The notes under the pieces: generated by a model
Database searches by the model: none
What the model saw: only the letters and a program-made list of their open reading frames with translations
Told to the model about the DNA's origin: nothing
Made by a program: the position numbers and the translations under genes
In this document: positions 24,354 through 35,172 of the stretch, in pieces
Numbering within the stretch: the first letter of the stretch is position 1
Layout of the letters: each line of letters begins with the position of its first letter
DNA from: Paraphaeosphaeria minitans
Lineage: Eukaryota > Ascomycota > Dothideomycetes > Pleosporales > Didymosphaeriaceae
Direction: 5' to 3'
NCBI GenBank assembly: GCA_015832175.1
Contig: WJXW01000013.1
Coordinates: forward strand, 1,550,001 to 1,614,000
Length of the DNA stretch: 64,000 nucleotides

Positions 24354-25118
24354 ATGGCATCCCCAGGCGGCGAGAACATGCTCTCGACACCACCCACCAC
24401 AGCCACGGGCGCGCCGAATCCAAGTCCACCCACCGCCTCGTCAACACAACCCAACACGCAAACCTCACAGCCTGCGCAAACCAACGGCACCGCACCCGCA
24501 CCCATGAGCGCGCCATTTCCCAATACGTCGCTGCAAGATGCGGGCACCTCCAAGCGGCCCCGTGATGCGCGCCTCATCCACCTCGTCCTCGCCAACATGG
24601 GCGTCCACGCCTACACGGAGCGCGTGCCCCTCCAGCTTCTCGACTTTGCCTACCGCTACACCAACGGCATTCTCTCCGACGCCGTCTCGTACGAAGGCCC
24701 GCAAACCAACGTGGGGAAGAAAGCCGCGCCCAAAGACGACGAAGGCGTGACTCTGAATGCGCTGCGCACGGCGATCCACGCGCGCGCGCAGCAGCAGTTC
24801 AGCTCTGTGCTGCCCAAGGAGTTCATGACCGAGGTTGCGTCGGAGCGGAATCGGGTTGCGCTGCCGCGCGTGGAGCGTGAGTGGGGACTGCGGTTGCCGC
24901 CGGAGCGGTACTGCTTCACAGGCGTGGGGTGGGCCATGAAGGAGAGCTGGGAGGAGGACGAGGAAATCATCGAGGAGATGGACGGTGCTGCTGAGCTCAC
25001 CGGCGGGCCCGTCGGCGGAGACGATACGGATATGGGCGGCGTGGAGGACGAAGAGGTGAACGATAATGAGTTTGAGGAAGTGATGGGCTCGGGGAACAAG
25101 ATGGATACCAGTGGCTGA
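24354..25118 (+). CDS. TAF9: TFIID/SAGA subunit TAF9
   Basis: Single exon, 254 residues. After a 70-residue Pro/Thr/Ala-rich leader the sequence SKRPRDARLIHLVLANMGV, VPLQLLDFAYRYTNGILSDAV and TLNALRTAIHARAQ forms the H3-like histone fold of TAF9, which pairs with TAF6 in TFIID and SAGA. The LPPERYCFTGVGW motif that follows the fold in fungal TAF9 is present. The C-terminus is acidic (EEDEEIIEEMDG...). The ATG at 24354 is the first in the frame; the open frame continues upstream only through GTG/TTG codons. RNA polymerase II transcription initiation and chromatin-linked coactivation are the family roles. Confidence 0.92.
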   Translation: MASPGGENMLSTPPTTATGAPNPSPPTASSTQPNTQTSQPAQTNGTAPAPMSAPFPNTSLQDAGTSKRPRDARLIHLVLANMGVHAYTERVPLQLLDFAYRYTNGILSDAVSYEGPQTNVGKKAAPKDDEGVTLNALRTAIHARAQQQFSSVLPKEFMTEVASERNRVALPRVEREWGLRLPPERYCFTGVGWAMKESWEEDEEIIEEMDGAAELTGGPVGGDDTDMGGVEDEEVNDNEFEEVMGSGNKMDTSG

Positions 25119-25628
25119 ACATGATGCTGTTTGGGGCTGAGCTGTGCAGCTCTGTGCCGGACGCGATGGTCGCGGCGCCCGATGAGAGGGAGACCTAGAG
25201 CAGCTCTTCCGCGAGACCGTTCTTGGAGCACGCTACATGATGAACGAGGGCCTCGATGAGATCCTGCGCACGGCTTGCGATGAGAGGTCACCCTTAAAAA
25301 CGGGTCTGGAAATAGGCGTTGCTGGATTTGATGCATTTTGCGGCGTTCGAGGTCTGGCTATGGTCACGGGTATACCAGGGCTGAATTCTTTCCCATCCAC
25401 TTGCCCAGCACCCGCTATGGAGGCGCTTTACTTGGCAATGCAACCAGTATCATACAACATACGACGCATCCTTCTGCTCTCTAGTGATACAACAAGCGTG
25501 CTACATGTCCGCCTGCACCGTGCCATATGCATACAACGAGGATCCAACCTCCAGCAAAGAACGCCGTGCAAATGCATATCAAACAAAACGTCGTGCCTCA
25601 CCCTCACCCTCACCTTCCCTCCAACCCT
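25119..25628. other. intergenic between convergent genes
   Basis: 3' flanks of TAF9 and the Cmc1-like gene. The longer plus-strand frame across 25237-25908 is the antisense shadow of the Cmc1 exon. Nothing else supported. Confidence 0.5.
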
Positions 25629-26262
25629 CTATCTCCTCCCCTCCACCACCCTCTCCCCCGCCTCCCTCGTCTCCCTTTCCAGCTTCGTCTCCAGCTTCTT
25701 CCCCTGCAGCTTCCCATGCTCGTCCAAGCCCCACCACTCCTTGTGCCTTCGCTTGCCTTCCTCGACGAGCTTCGCCCGCTCCTCCTTGTCGCGGCGCCGC
25801 TCCCCAGCCAGCGCGAACCACTCGGCGCGCGCCTTGTCCAGCTCGTCCGGGCCCTGGTACTGCAGCATGCACGTGTTCATGGTGAGCTTTTGCGCGCGGC
25901 AGGCGTAGATCATGGTGAAGGTGCGGCCGGTGGCGCACTCGGCGAAGGCTGAAGGGTGGGCGTGTTAGCAGGTAGGGTTGCGGCGGAAAGTGGTTGGGAG
26001 GGGAGGGGAGGAGGGGAGACGAAGGGTCGTTCTGGCTGCTCAGAACGCCGTGGGGCCCCAAGGGTCGCGACATCTGTACAGCGGAATCCCCGCAGTTTGT
26101 GGGAGGTGGCGTACCTGCTATCTCGGAGGCGCATTTCGCGCGCACGTTCCGGTAGTACAGATCGCGGACCTGCTGTTCCTGGGGTGCGGAGAGCGGCGTA
26201 GGATTCGACGGGAGGCGTGGTATCGTGGGGGGCGTTTGGTCGGTTGGGGTCGCCATGACCAT
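25629..26262 (-). CDS. Cmc1-family twin CX9C mitochondrial protein
   Basis: Exons 26115-26262 and 25629-25948 (166-nt GT-AG intron) encode 155 residues. Across the splice the protein carries two CX9C motifs: CASEIAAFAEC and CRAQKLTMNTC, each forming one helix of the coiled-coil-helix hairpin oxidised by Mia40 in the intermembrane space. Order and spacing fit Cmc1, which stabilises newly made Cox1 during cytochrome c oxidase assembly. The C-terminus is a charged helix (RRRDKEERAKLVEEGKRRHKEWWG). Two ATGs, 26262 and 26256, are in frame. Confidence 0.88.
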
Positions 26263-27388
26263 GTCCGCTTGATTGGGGCGTGCGGGAGAAACGGGCGGTT
26301 GTGGTGTGCGGGCAATTGCGAGCTGCGTTGAGCTTTGCTATGGCGGAGCTTCGGTGGTGGTGAGATGCGATGAGAGGATAGGGAGCGGTGGGTGGACTTG
26401 GAGCTGGGTTGGTGGAGCCGATTGGATGGGCGGTCGACAACGTCAACGTCTTGCAACCTACATCCTTTGTCTTCCATATACCGCACATGAGCACAACTTC
26501 TCTGCCAATACCATCACAGACCTTACTAGAGAGAATCGTGTAGTTTTTAGATTGGCATGTAATATAATTTCGTCACCTTTCTGTATATATCAATTGAAAT
26601 GTCTCACCTGCGGATGCCCAAATGGATGAATGCAAGAACTCGAGATGCAATAGCTACGGTATGTTTATATTCTACGATCTTCGTAATCGTCTACATAATG
26701 TGTTTGACTTGCTTACCAGAGCATTTCGCGGTTTCGATTCAAGTACTTGGGTCCTTTTGGACACAACGCAACAAGTGTAAACAAGTCCGCCAGACGGCAT
26801 CTCTGCTACGTATCGCTAGACTTCCCTTTCACCTTTTTCTGTTCTCCTAAATTCTTTCCACACTGCAATTTGTCCCCCATTTTTCCATCGCTATTTGGTC
26901 AACATGCAAGCTACGCCTGGCGCTGCTGTGCCAAGTTAACTAACTGTGTGAGTGGGACGTCCGGAGTCGCTTCTTGGTGCCCTGCTTAACGCATGTAGAC
27001 CTGGAAAAGAACTACGGTCCTATACATCGCCTCCGCTTTGGGTGTGTCTATACACTGCCATTTGAGACCACATGATTGCGCTAGGTGTTCACTATCACCA
27101 GTACGAACATCACGATAGTCACGTATCCAGCCGACTGCATGTAAGTAGTACGATGATACGGCAGACGCGCAGAGAAGAGGCGGTGCTTAAGGGCCTTCGC
27201 ATCAAAGTACATGATTGGAGTAGTCACACTTTACGTCCTTCAGGGCGAGAGGGATCACGCAGGCGCTGCGAACAAAAACCCATCGATATCTCTGGATGCC
27301 GTATGCAAGAAGCTGAGAATCACCGCGCATTCGCGTACCGCCTACTACGATGCCAGCGCCCAAGTTACCCGGGGGTCCCAAGGGGGTT
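26263..27388. other. intergenic, about 1.1 kb
   Basis: Promoter of the Cmc1-like gene and 3' flank of the tyrosinase gene. Short open frames on both strands lack splice support or recognisable motifs. I see no RNA gene or repeat. Confidence 0.4.
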
Positions 27389-29055
27389 CTAGGCATAAAC
27401 GTAACAAAACGGCCCCGCAGTCGTTGAGAAAAGCTGATTGCTCGGAATCCCGTCCTGCCCCGGCGGGGCGAGCACATCGAGCCACTGTTTGTCCGTGGGC
27501 TTGCCTTTGGCAGACGCGGGGTTCATCCAGTTCGTGCCACCTTCGCTTCGTTAGCACGCTTCTTTTCTTTTCAAAAAAAAAGCGGGAAGTTCGACGCCAG
27601 GCGATGGCGACAGAGAAGGTGACTTACCCTCGTACATGCTCGTGCGCGATTTGACTTGGTCGGAGAGGTAGTTCGCCCACATCCACCAGTGGCGATCGAG
27701 TTGGCCGTGGTGAAGCCAGAAGACGGGTTCCCCAGGGGAGACGTAGACGTCGCCTGTGAGAAAGTGAGGTTAGAAGTGTGAACGTGGAGGCTGGCTGCGC
27801 TCAGGGTATCTGTATTGTTCCCACCAATCCTGAAGAACCTTTCTTAATGTGTAAAGTTCGGCGGGACAGACACATCTTCCGCCCTTCAAATCTCATGTAC
27901 ATACCTCCGGGATCCCCCCAAATCGAGTAATGCCCACTACTATGAATCGCCATTTTTCCCGCTTGGTCGTTCTGCAAGGTGTTCTGGAACGTCCCGATTG
28001 CCGAGTTGCTTGTAATGTGGGCGGCCAAGTACGCGGGCGCCAGCGAGGCGGTCACGACGTTGTTATTAACATCGCGGCGGAGGCAGCGCGTATTATCGCC
28101 GTAGCCGTCTCGGGAAGGATTAGCTCTGATCTTGAGCGCTGGGTCCATAGTGCCCATAACCGGACCGAGGGAGATGGTTAGGCTGATAAATCACGGTCAG
28201 TATGAGACGTCGAGAGATATTCTGGGGCAACAAGGGACGAGGAAGGGTACGCACTTCCCGAGCGGACCTTTCGTCACGCAGCCACCGCCGTTGCCCGCTG
28301 CGAATGGCATTCCCATGAGGCCGCCATTATGCTTTACGTAGTCACCGTTGCCGCCGAGACTTGTCTCGCTGCCATCGAAAATAGGGGAGGTGGGCAGATC
28401 GGTGTATTTGCCCCAATTCCAGTAGGGCTGGGCGCCTTTAAAGCCGCATTCAGTCTTCAGTGCTGTTTCGTATGCCCTGTTTCTACATCAGCGTTCTCCT
28501 ATCGAGGTTATCTAAGCAGAGAGGAACCCAGAGTGAAGGAAAGGTAACAAAGGCGAGTAGCGGAACGCACGCACCAGACGTAGTATCGATGCCAGTGCAT
28601 GAAGTTGGCAGTCGAGTGCACGGTAGGCGTCATGTTCATGTGAACAACAACGAAGTCGTCGTAACGGGTCTTTGCACCGGGGTATTTGCCAGCGGGAAGC
28701 TTGCTAGGCTGCTTGCGGATGCAGTTGACGGCGCGGATGTACTCGAGTTTCTCCTCTTTTGTGAGGTCGCCACTATGCCCCGTTAAATACAGGTACGTTT
28801 CCACCCCGTGAAAGTAAGAGGGGGATAGTGAAGCACGTACTATTCCTTCCGCACGGAGACAGTGTTCTTGTTGCACGTGGAAGGGCGCGTCATTCCATCT
28901 GCGAGCGTGCCGTCGAGGACTTTGTACGCGTTGGCGAGGGTCTGCTTCTGGATGGCGTCGGTGGAAAGCGTCTGCCGCTTCGTGAACGGGAATGCCGACG
29001 CGCCTGAAAACAGAAAGAGCGCCGTGAGGAGGCTGACGACCGTGTGGCCGGCCAT
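27389..29055 (-). CDS. secreted tyrosinase
   Basis: Six exons: 28841-29055, 28575-28772, 28255-28476, 27905-28182, 27628-27753 and 27389-27540; 396 residues. A signal peptide (VVSLLTALFLFSGASA) is followed by a KR Kex2-like site near residue 27. Copper site A is His116, His124 and His133 (VVHMN, TVHSTANF, MHWHRYYVW). Copper site B is His292, His296 and the His319-His320 pair (IHSSGHYSIWGDPGG, EPVFWLHHGQLD). The family hydroxylates monophenols and oxidises o-diphenols to quinones, feeding melanin or defence chemistry. This is the short extracellular type without the long C-terminal inhibitory domain. All six exons join in frame. Confidence 0.93.
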
Positions 29056-30343
29056 GGTGTGTGGTGTTGAGATCTCCGGTGGTGGTACCCAAAGCCAGTA
29101 CCCCGAACCTTTCTAACGTCGTGCTTTATACTAGAAGATCTAGCTCTAGCAAGGGCCTCGGCCATTCACCCTAAATCCTCGCGCGGATGCATAGTGCGTT
29201 GAGTGCGGAAATAGTATAATTAGAGCGTTGAATCCCTATTCGGAAGGCGTCTCCGAGTCATCCAGCTCTTGTAGAGTAGGGCTGACCAAAGGTAAAGTTC
29301 CCATTGAGCAGTGCCGGGGTAGTGTTATTCGGATAATGCCCTGTGCATCTGCCATGAATGAGGTCTGTACACGTGCATGCAGCGAATGGCGACCGATCCT
29401 GCCGGAATTGAGTTTGAGATTGAATTACAATGAGATAGAAGCCTTGGGCCCTGCAATCAGTATTACTCATACCCGGACTGCAGCACGATCGCCGTCAATT
29501 GTAGCTTTTCTGAGTACTCCAGCCCATGGACGTTGAATTTGAAAGTAGTAGACGGATTTAGCCACGGAAAGCACGGATGCTGGTAGAGTGACTGAGGTTA
29601 TTTCAACGTTTCCCTTACAAGCAGCGGCTTTGCAAGTCTTGCGTCAGCTGCAAGAACGAGATTCATGGTTAGGCACTCACCACGCTTTCCACCCTGATCC
29701 ACACTGCCAGCCGAGCTGGCTCTCCGAATCCAAAGCAGTAACCAGACACACTGATGGTAGCACCGACGTCGGCTTTCCACACGATGTTTATGCCAAGACC
29801 TGGGGTGCAGGTGCACGATATTGCTGTTGTTACGGTCGAGCGCCGGATTGGGTGGGAGCCTCCGGCAGAAAAGAACCTCGAGCACACCACAGGTCGGTAA
29901 ATGAAGATTTTCTGTGCGGACCACATGGATCGCAATATCACGCAAAAGCCGGTAAGATGCTTGGCAGTGCGCTGGGCACTATGTTTGCGACTGGCGCAAC
30001 TTCTGCGGGCGTCGGGCGTTTGCTTAATGTGTGGGGAGGGTAGCTGTGTACATGGAGGGAGTGAATCGTGGTTATGCGGTAGATGTAAAGAAGAAGGGGG
30101 AGTGCTTTATGATAGATTATTGACGCTACCAAAATCAGAACTGACACACCCAAAGCTCCACTTGTGCCGCTGACGTTGAAAATGCACATTGTTGCGGGTT
30201 GGCCTGCTGCTTTTCAGCCACAAGACCCGTTGCAATACCGGTATACCTAAAGGGCGCCCAACGCCCCAGCACCAGTCTCGAAACAGTTCAGTAGAATGTA
30301 GGCCTTTCGCATAGATTCAAAAGGTAGGCGTGATCCGGACTTC
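29056..30343. other. intergenic, about 1.3 kb, no supported gene
   Basis: Holds the tyrosinase promoter. Two overlapping frames at 29588-30043 (plus) and 29669-29945 (minus) are the longest; neither has a recognised motif. The minus one is cysteine-containing and hydrophobic in parts (TTAISCTCTPGLGINIVWKA), so a small secreted-protein exon cannot be excluded. Confidence 0.35.
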
Positions 30344-31733
30344 TTATTCAACGGTTTTCATCTCCGCATCGCCATCCTTGTCGTTCTCGTGCACCTGGTT
30401 TCCTTTCGTATCGTCGTCTTTCTCACTCTCTTCCTTCATCTCCTCATCTTTAGATTCAGGAACGGGTTGCGGACTTCTACCTGAGCGATCTATACTTGGC
30501 CGGCCTACTGCGCCCTCGATGTCAAGGTGCGAGGATTGAGTCTGCGGACCTGTGTCTTCCATGCCAATGAGCTCGGGTCCGCGGGCATGCGGCTGCTCTT
30601 CCTCTCCTTCAACGGTATCCATAACGGTGCCTCCGTTGTCCATCTCTCCGCCTGTATTCCGGCTCAGGTTCGTTGTAAGCGAGTGCGGGTTGTTTAGGAC
30701 AATGCCAGCTTCTTGCTCCTGTCGTAATATCTCGCCTTGTGTGACAGGGCCTGTCGAGGGTAATGTCTCACCGTCTGGGTGCGATGATGCAATCTGTGAT
30801 GCTCCGTTTGAATTGGTCGGCGATGTAGCTTGGGGTGATCCATTGCTACCATTAGCGCCACTCAGCATGCCCACTGTGACGGTTTCTATCCGGCCAGTGC
30901 CATTTGGTCCATCGACCATCTCAGTGCTCTCGGATATCAACTCGTTTTGACCGCGATTCTGCAGCCACGGTATAGGCGTGAGCAGAGCTCCACCGAGAGA
31001 TTCGTCGGAGCCAAGCGAAGGCTGAGTTGAGTTCGTAACTGTGGAGCCGTTGAGGAGTCCGGTTGCCGTAGGGAGGACAGCCTGCGGCAGCGGGAAAATG
31101 GTGTTGGACGAGGAGACGGAGACCACGCGGTCAAGGGCTCTCAAGTAGGGCATGAGAAATTTGTACCGCCTCTTGGGTTCGAGGACGAGCTCTGCAAGCC
31201 TCTGGATCGTATGGGGCGCGCCTTTGGGAAAGTTGGTGGAGAGCGCATTCCGCATTGAAGAGTACAACGTTACGATTCCCGGTGGCAGCTGTGATTCCGT
31301 GTTCGTGAAACCTGGCACAGGAGGCCGGACTGGCGTCTTCGGCGCTGCATTTTCTTTGTTGCCTGACTGCGATTCCTGGCTCGAGCCTAGTGGCTGTTGT
31401 CTCGAGGGTGTGGGCGGTCCAGAGGCGGAGCCTGATTCGGGCGGCTTGGGGAAATCAGCGACTACCTGGCCAGCATTAGCAGGCGAGCGGCGATGTGTTC
31501 GGTGTCAGATGTACCTCGTCTAGGCGATCAAGGATATACTTGAGTATGTCGGGCCAGTCGGCACTGCAATTGGTGTTAGTGACTCCAGGCCACCATGCGA
31601 CAGCGATCGGAGGGGCACTTACGCATCCAGCGAACCATCCTCGGCCGCCTTCTGCAAGATCTTCTCTGCAGCTGCTCGAGCGTCAGTCCATGGCAAGCAT
31701 TGCGACGTAAAGCGACTTACCGGACGATGCCAT
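30344..31733 (-). CDS. PSY4 homologue: protein phosphatase 4 regulatory subunit R2 (Psy4)
   Basis: Exons 31721-31733 (13 nt), 31623-31671, 31515-31563 and 30344-31465 give 410 residues. The N-terminal helices read AAEKILQKAAEDGSLDAADWPDILKYILDRLDE only after splicing. The PPP4R2 core follows: FPKGAPHTIQRLAELVLEP, then YKFLMPYLRALDRVVSVSS. The remaining 230 residues are low-complexity and acidic, ending in a charged Lys/Glu/Asp tail, as in other PP4R2 proteins. The subunit targets PP4 catalytic subunit in DNA-damage checkpoint recovery (gamma-H2AX, Rad53 in yeast). The three small first exons make it easy to mis-annotate. Confidence 0.88.
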
Positions 31734-32197
31734 GTGAATTGATCTATAGCTGCGGCATGCGACACGGCGCGAAGATGACGAGCAGGCGTTGGCGCGGAGC
31801 TCAACGCGCTAACCATGCGTCACGTATGACGTAAGCGAGCCGCAAGACTAGGTCAGAAACACAAAATGGTCAAGACTTTGGTGTCCAAGTGGGAGCTGCA
31901 TTCTCTGCTGCTTCAGCAAGATCTCCCGAACAATTAAAACTGCGAAGCATTGTGGTGATTGGTCTTTCAGAACCATTGAAGACTCTGTGTGTTCATCACA
32001 TATATAAAGGTCATCGTATATACAAATGCAAGGCGACGCATGCCTCGACTATGCGCTGATCCGGAATTCCCGCGTGCCTGAAAGAATGTAAAATGGGGTA
32101 TATCGCACAAAATATCAAACACAAATATCCAGCCCCTTCGACAATTGGCAGAAAGCCAAACCGAGAATAACACAAAGATGCTGCGCTGCGTTACACG
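31734..32197. other. intergenic
   Basis: Promoter of the Psy4 gene and 3' flank of the next minus-strand gene. TATATA near 31999 and AT-rich flank; no coding potential. Confidence 0.4.
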
Positions 32198-34701
32198 TTA
32201 CGCATTGATGATGAGGTTGCGTTGTCCAGCATCCTCTGCGAAGGCACCGAACACGAACCGATAGAGGTCTGACATCCAGCTGAAGCTCTTGCTTCGCGCC
32301 ATCCACTGGACCGCCCTTCCGATCTCACTTGCAGTGAACCTGCGAAGAGGCTGTGTGTGGATGTTGCGTAGAGTGGGGTCGGTAAGCACGAGGTGCTTGT
32401 AGTGCTGGAAGAGGACGCTTTGCCAGGGTAGATTTCCGAAGCTGTTCGAAGGTAGAGACCGAACGAAGTCAGGCAGGGGTGTGTGCCGTGAGTACCCAGT
32501 ATTGAGTGCGGCTTTGACTATGAGGCCCTTCAATCGAATGAGATTAGGGTCTTCGCGACCCGCTGTTGCTGTAGATGAGCTATGGATGGACTGGGAGGCG
32601 TCCGAATACGTAGACAGGTTCGAGGAAGATGACGACCAACGGTCATGTGTTCGCGTTTGCCCAGCTTCTGGGCCTAGGATCAAGATATTTGGGACGTTGG
32701 GTTCTTCCGCCGGCGAAAATTCTTCCCGTTCGTCAAATATGGTGGTGGGGGTCTCGGGGTGCATAAGCAGCTGTTTCCGCATCGACACCGCGGAATGATA
32801 TGATTCGTTGAGGCTAGAGGAACGCCCCGATGCGTCCGAGTAGGTGGTCTGTGAGTGTGATACAGAGGCGGGCGCGGCGGTGAACGTGTACTGCGATGGG
32901 CGGGGTGTTCCACGCTCCGGTCGTACCTGTGTCCATCCTTCTCGGAAGAGGTCGCACAACTCCCAGCAAGCTTGGACCGCGGATCCAAGGATCTCCTCGT
33001 CGGCCGGCTTGTTGTCGCGAGTGTTTTGACGGATGCTAAAAAGCATCTCGGCCAGTGACCAACAAGCATGTAGCAGTGCATCGGTTTCCTCGGGAAGGGA
33101 CGTTCTTTGCTTCATCAGCCTATGACACAACGTAAGGTAGAATTCGAGCGTGCGTTCTTGGAATGCCTCGGGTAGGTTGCGGTCGTGGGCGTTGTAGAGG
33201 TGGTTGTTGAGTTCGAAGCTCACTCGCAGCACGGAGTCCGAGGCTTCATCGCCGCGCTGCCGCACATCGAACAGCGCCTGGCAAAAATCGCGGCAAAGTT
33301 CCAGATTTGGCTTGATCTGAGTGGTGGGATCCTCGTCTCGACTCTCGTATAGCCGCTGGCAAAGGCGCCAGCAAGTTCTCCAGGCGTGTTCTTGCACCTC
33401 GCCGTGGGAGCCAGAGTAATAGAACATCTTGTGGCGGTGGGTCTGGCTAAGCTTCGCCAGGGTATTACACAGGGTCCAGCACTCGTGCAACGCATTGCGG
33501 AGGGCAGCAATTTCCTTTTCAGTTTCGTTGATGCCATGTAGAACTTCGCCCATTGTCTGAGTACCTGCGCTTGCGGCCGCTGCCATGATTGCGAGGGGTG
33601 ATTCGGGGCTTTGTAAGTCTCCCTTCTGACTCCCATTGTCGAATGTGGAACTCGAGATTGTCTCCGATAAGCCAATGTCTTCTGTTTCGGCAATGTCTAA
33701 TACAAATTAGCTTCAACTATCGAATGGGCACGAGAAGCAAACCTGCGAGGCTGACGCTGACCCGGGCACTGCGTCGTTTGCCTTCGTCTTCGTACTCTTG
33801 ACGCGTTTGGGCGCGTGGAGTGGAGCGGTCTGGAGCGGCGGCGGAGGGGACAGCGGTATCAATTGGATGTGTATAAGTAGACGGATGCTGTGGACGTTCA
33901 GCCATCACAATGCGAGATAGAGCTACATGCGCACGACGGACCTTCTCGTCGGGGATCATGTTTGCTTCTGGTGTTTGCGGAGACACCACAGCAGTGTTGT
34001 CGGCGACCGTCCCATTCGACAATGGCGAGGACACGCTCGAGCGATTCTGTTTGCCGCGTTAGCGCCCATGTAGTGCAACCACCACGACGCGACACGTACA
34101 AATGTTTTGAAGTTGGTGGGCGCATGGATGACCGACTGCGGCGCATCGTCGGAGTCGGCGCGCAACCGCACGGGCAGCGACGTGTTCAAGCGCGAGGGCT
34201 GCGCACTGTAAGCTGCATCCGCGTCGGTCGTTCCTGCAGCAGCAGCAGCGCGCACTTTGGCCTGGCTCTCGATGCTCACCGGACTGACGATGTCGTCCAG
34301 CGGCGACTTGATGTGGATGTCGCTGCCCTCATCGTCACTGGGCTGGCTCACCTGCGCATCGTCCTCAATCTGCGGCCGTGTCAGCGCTACCTTCGGCGTG
34401 GTTTCCCAGCGGCATGTACCTCGGTTCCGCTGGTTCCGTTGCTGTCGACCGGCGAGGGGTCCACGGTGGAGGGATAGGGACTGGGCGGGGGCTGCAGATG
34501 GTCGGCATTCGAGGACCTGGCCGTTTCCGTTAGCGCTGCTTCCAGCAATGCATTGCTATGGTCTGCAATGTAGATGACACACCTGCTGGAAAAGACATGG
34601 GAGAAGGGGGCGGGCGACGAGGGCGAGTCGGTATACGGGCTGAAGGACGACTTCAGGCCGTTGGTGGTTGGAGACGTCATGAGCTGGGTTGCGGTGGCCA
34701 T
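32198..34701 (-). CDS. conserved fungal protein of unknown function
   Basis: Exons 34583-34701, 34420-34516, 34100-34369, 33743-34046 and 32198-33696 give 762 residues. The first 260 are Ser/Pro/Thr-rich and disordered. A helical, Cys- and Trp-rich domain follows (about 280-480: ALHECWTLCNTLAKLS, HAWRTCWRLCQRLYES, LCRDFCQALFDVR, FYLTLCHRLMKQR), with repeated W/C-x2-LC patterns suggesting a tandem helical repeat. After a second disordered linker a C-terminal domain (PLPDFVRSLPSNSFGNLPWQ, RRFTASEIGRAVQWMARS) ends the protein. I recognise it only as a protein conserved in filamentous ascomycetes. No enzymatic or membrane motif. The start ATG 34701 is the first in frame after GTG. Confidence 0.82.
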
Positions 34702-35015
34702 CACTCAGTTCACGTTCCCTCGGGCTGGTGCACGGCGAGACGGCGCCGTGATGAGAGCGCTTTGTATGGCCCCCGCGGTCTCCCAAGCGGCCGCCTGATT
34801 GAAGGGCGCAGCGGAGGTTTGCTGATCGCAAGGCTGAAGGCAGCGCAAGCAGCCCACGACTCGGGCAGTGTGCGCGGCGTAGGAAGGAGCGCCGGGATGG
34901 AGGGAAGTAGCAGCCGGCTGCTCCCTAGGCGGAAGGCGCGGTGGTGTGGGGGAGGCTGCGTAGAGTGCGATGTGCGTTTCGTTTCACCGACCCGAGTGGC
35001 TGACTGACGGGCGCG

Positions 35016-35045
35016 CTGGCTGGCTGGCTGGCTGGTGGCTGGCTG
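35016..35045. repeat. CTGG/GGCT microsatellite
   Basis: About seven near-perfect CTGG units, interrupted once, in the promoter of the 762-residue protein gene. Confidence 0.8.
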
Positions 35046-35097
35046 ACTGATTGACCGAGTGACGGAGATGTTGTCCACACCCTGAACCTCTCCTCCT

Positions 35098-35172
35098 GTC
35101 CACCACCACCACCACCGCCGCCGCCTACCTACCCTACCTACCCTACCTACTCCACCTGCTCCACCTGCTCGC
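35098..35172. repeat. CCA/CCG and CCTA-rich simple repeats
   Basis: A CAC/CCG trinucleotide run (35101-35124) is followed by repeated CTACCTACC and TCCACCTGC units. Slippage-prone low-complexity promoter DNA. Confidence 0.8.

Noticed and set aside
25237..25908. 223-residue plus-strand frame
   Set aside because: It is antisense to the Cmc1-like exon whose twin CX9C motifs are clear; composition is Pro/Ser/Leu shadow-like.
29588..30043. 151-residue plus-strand frame and its minus-strand counterpart
   Set aside because: No motif, non-ATG starts and no splice signals joining to neighbours; kept only as a note.
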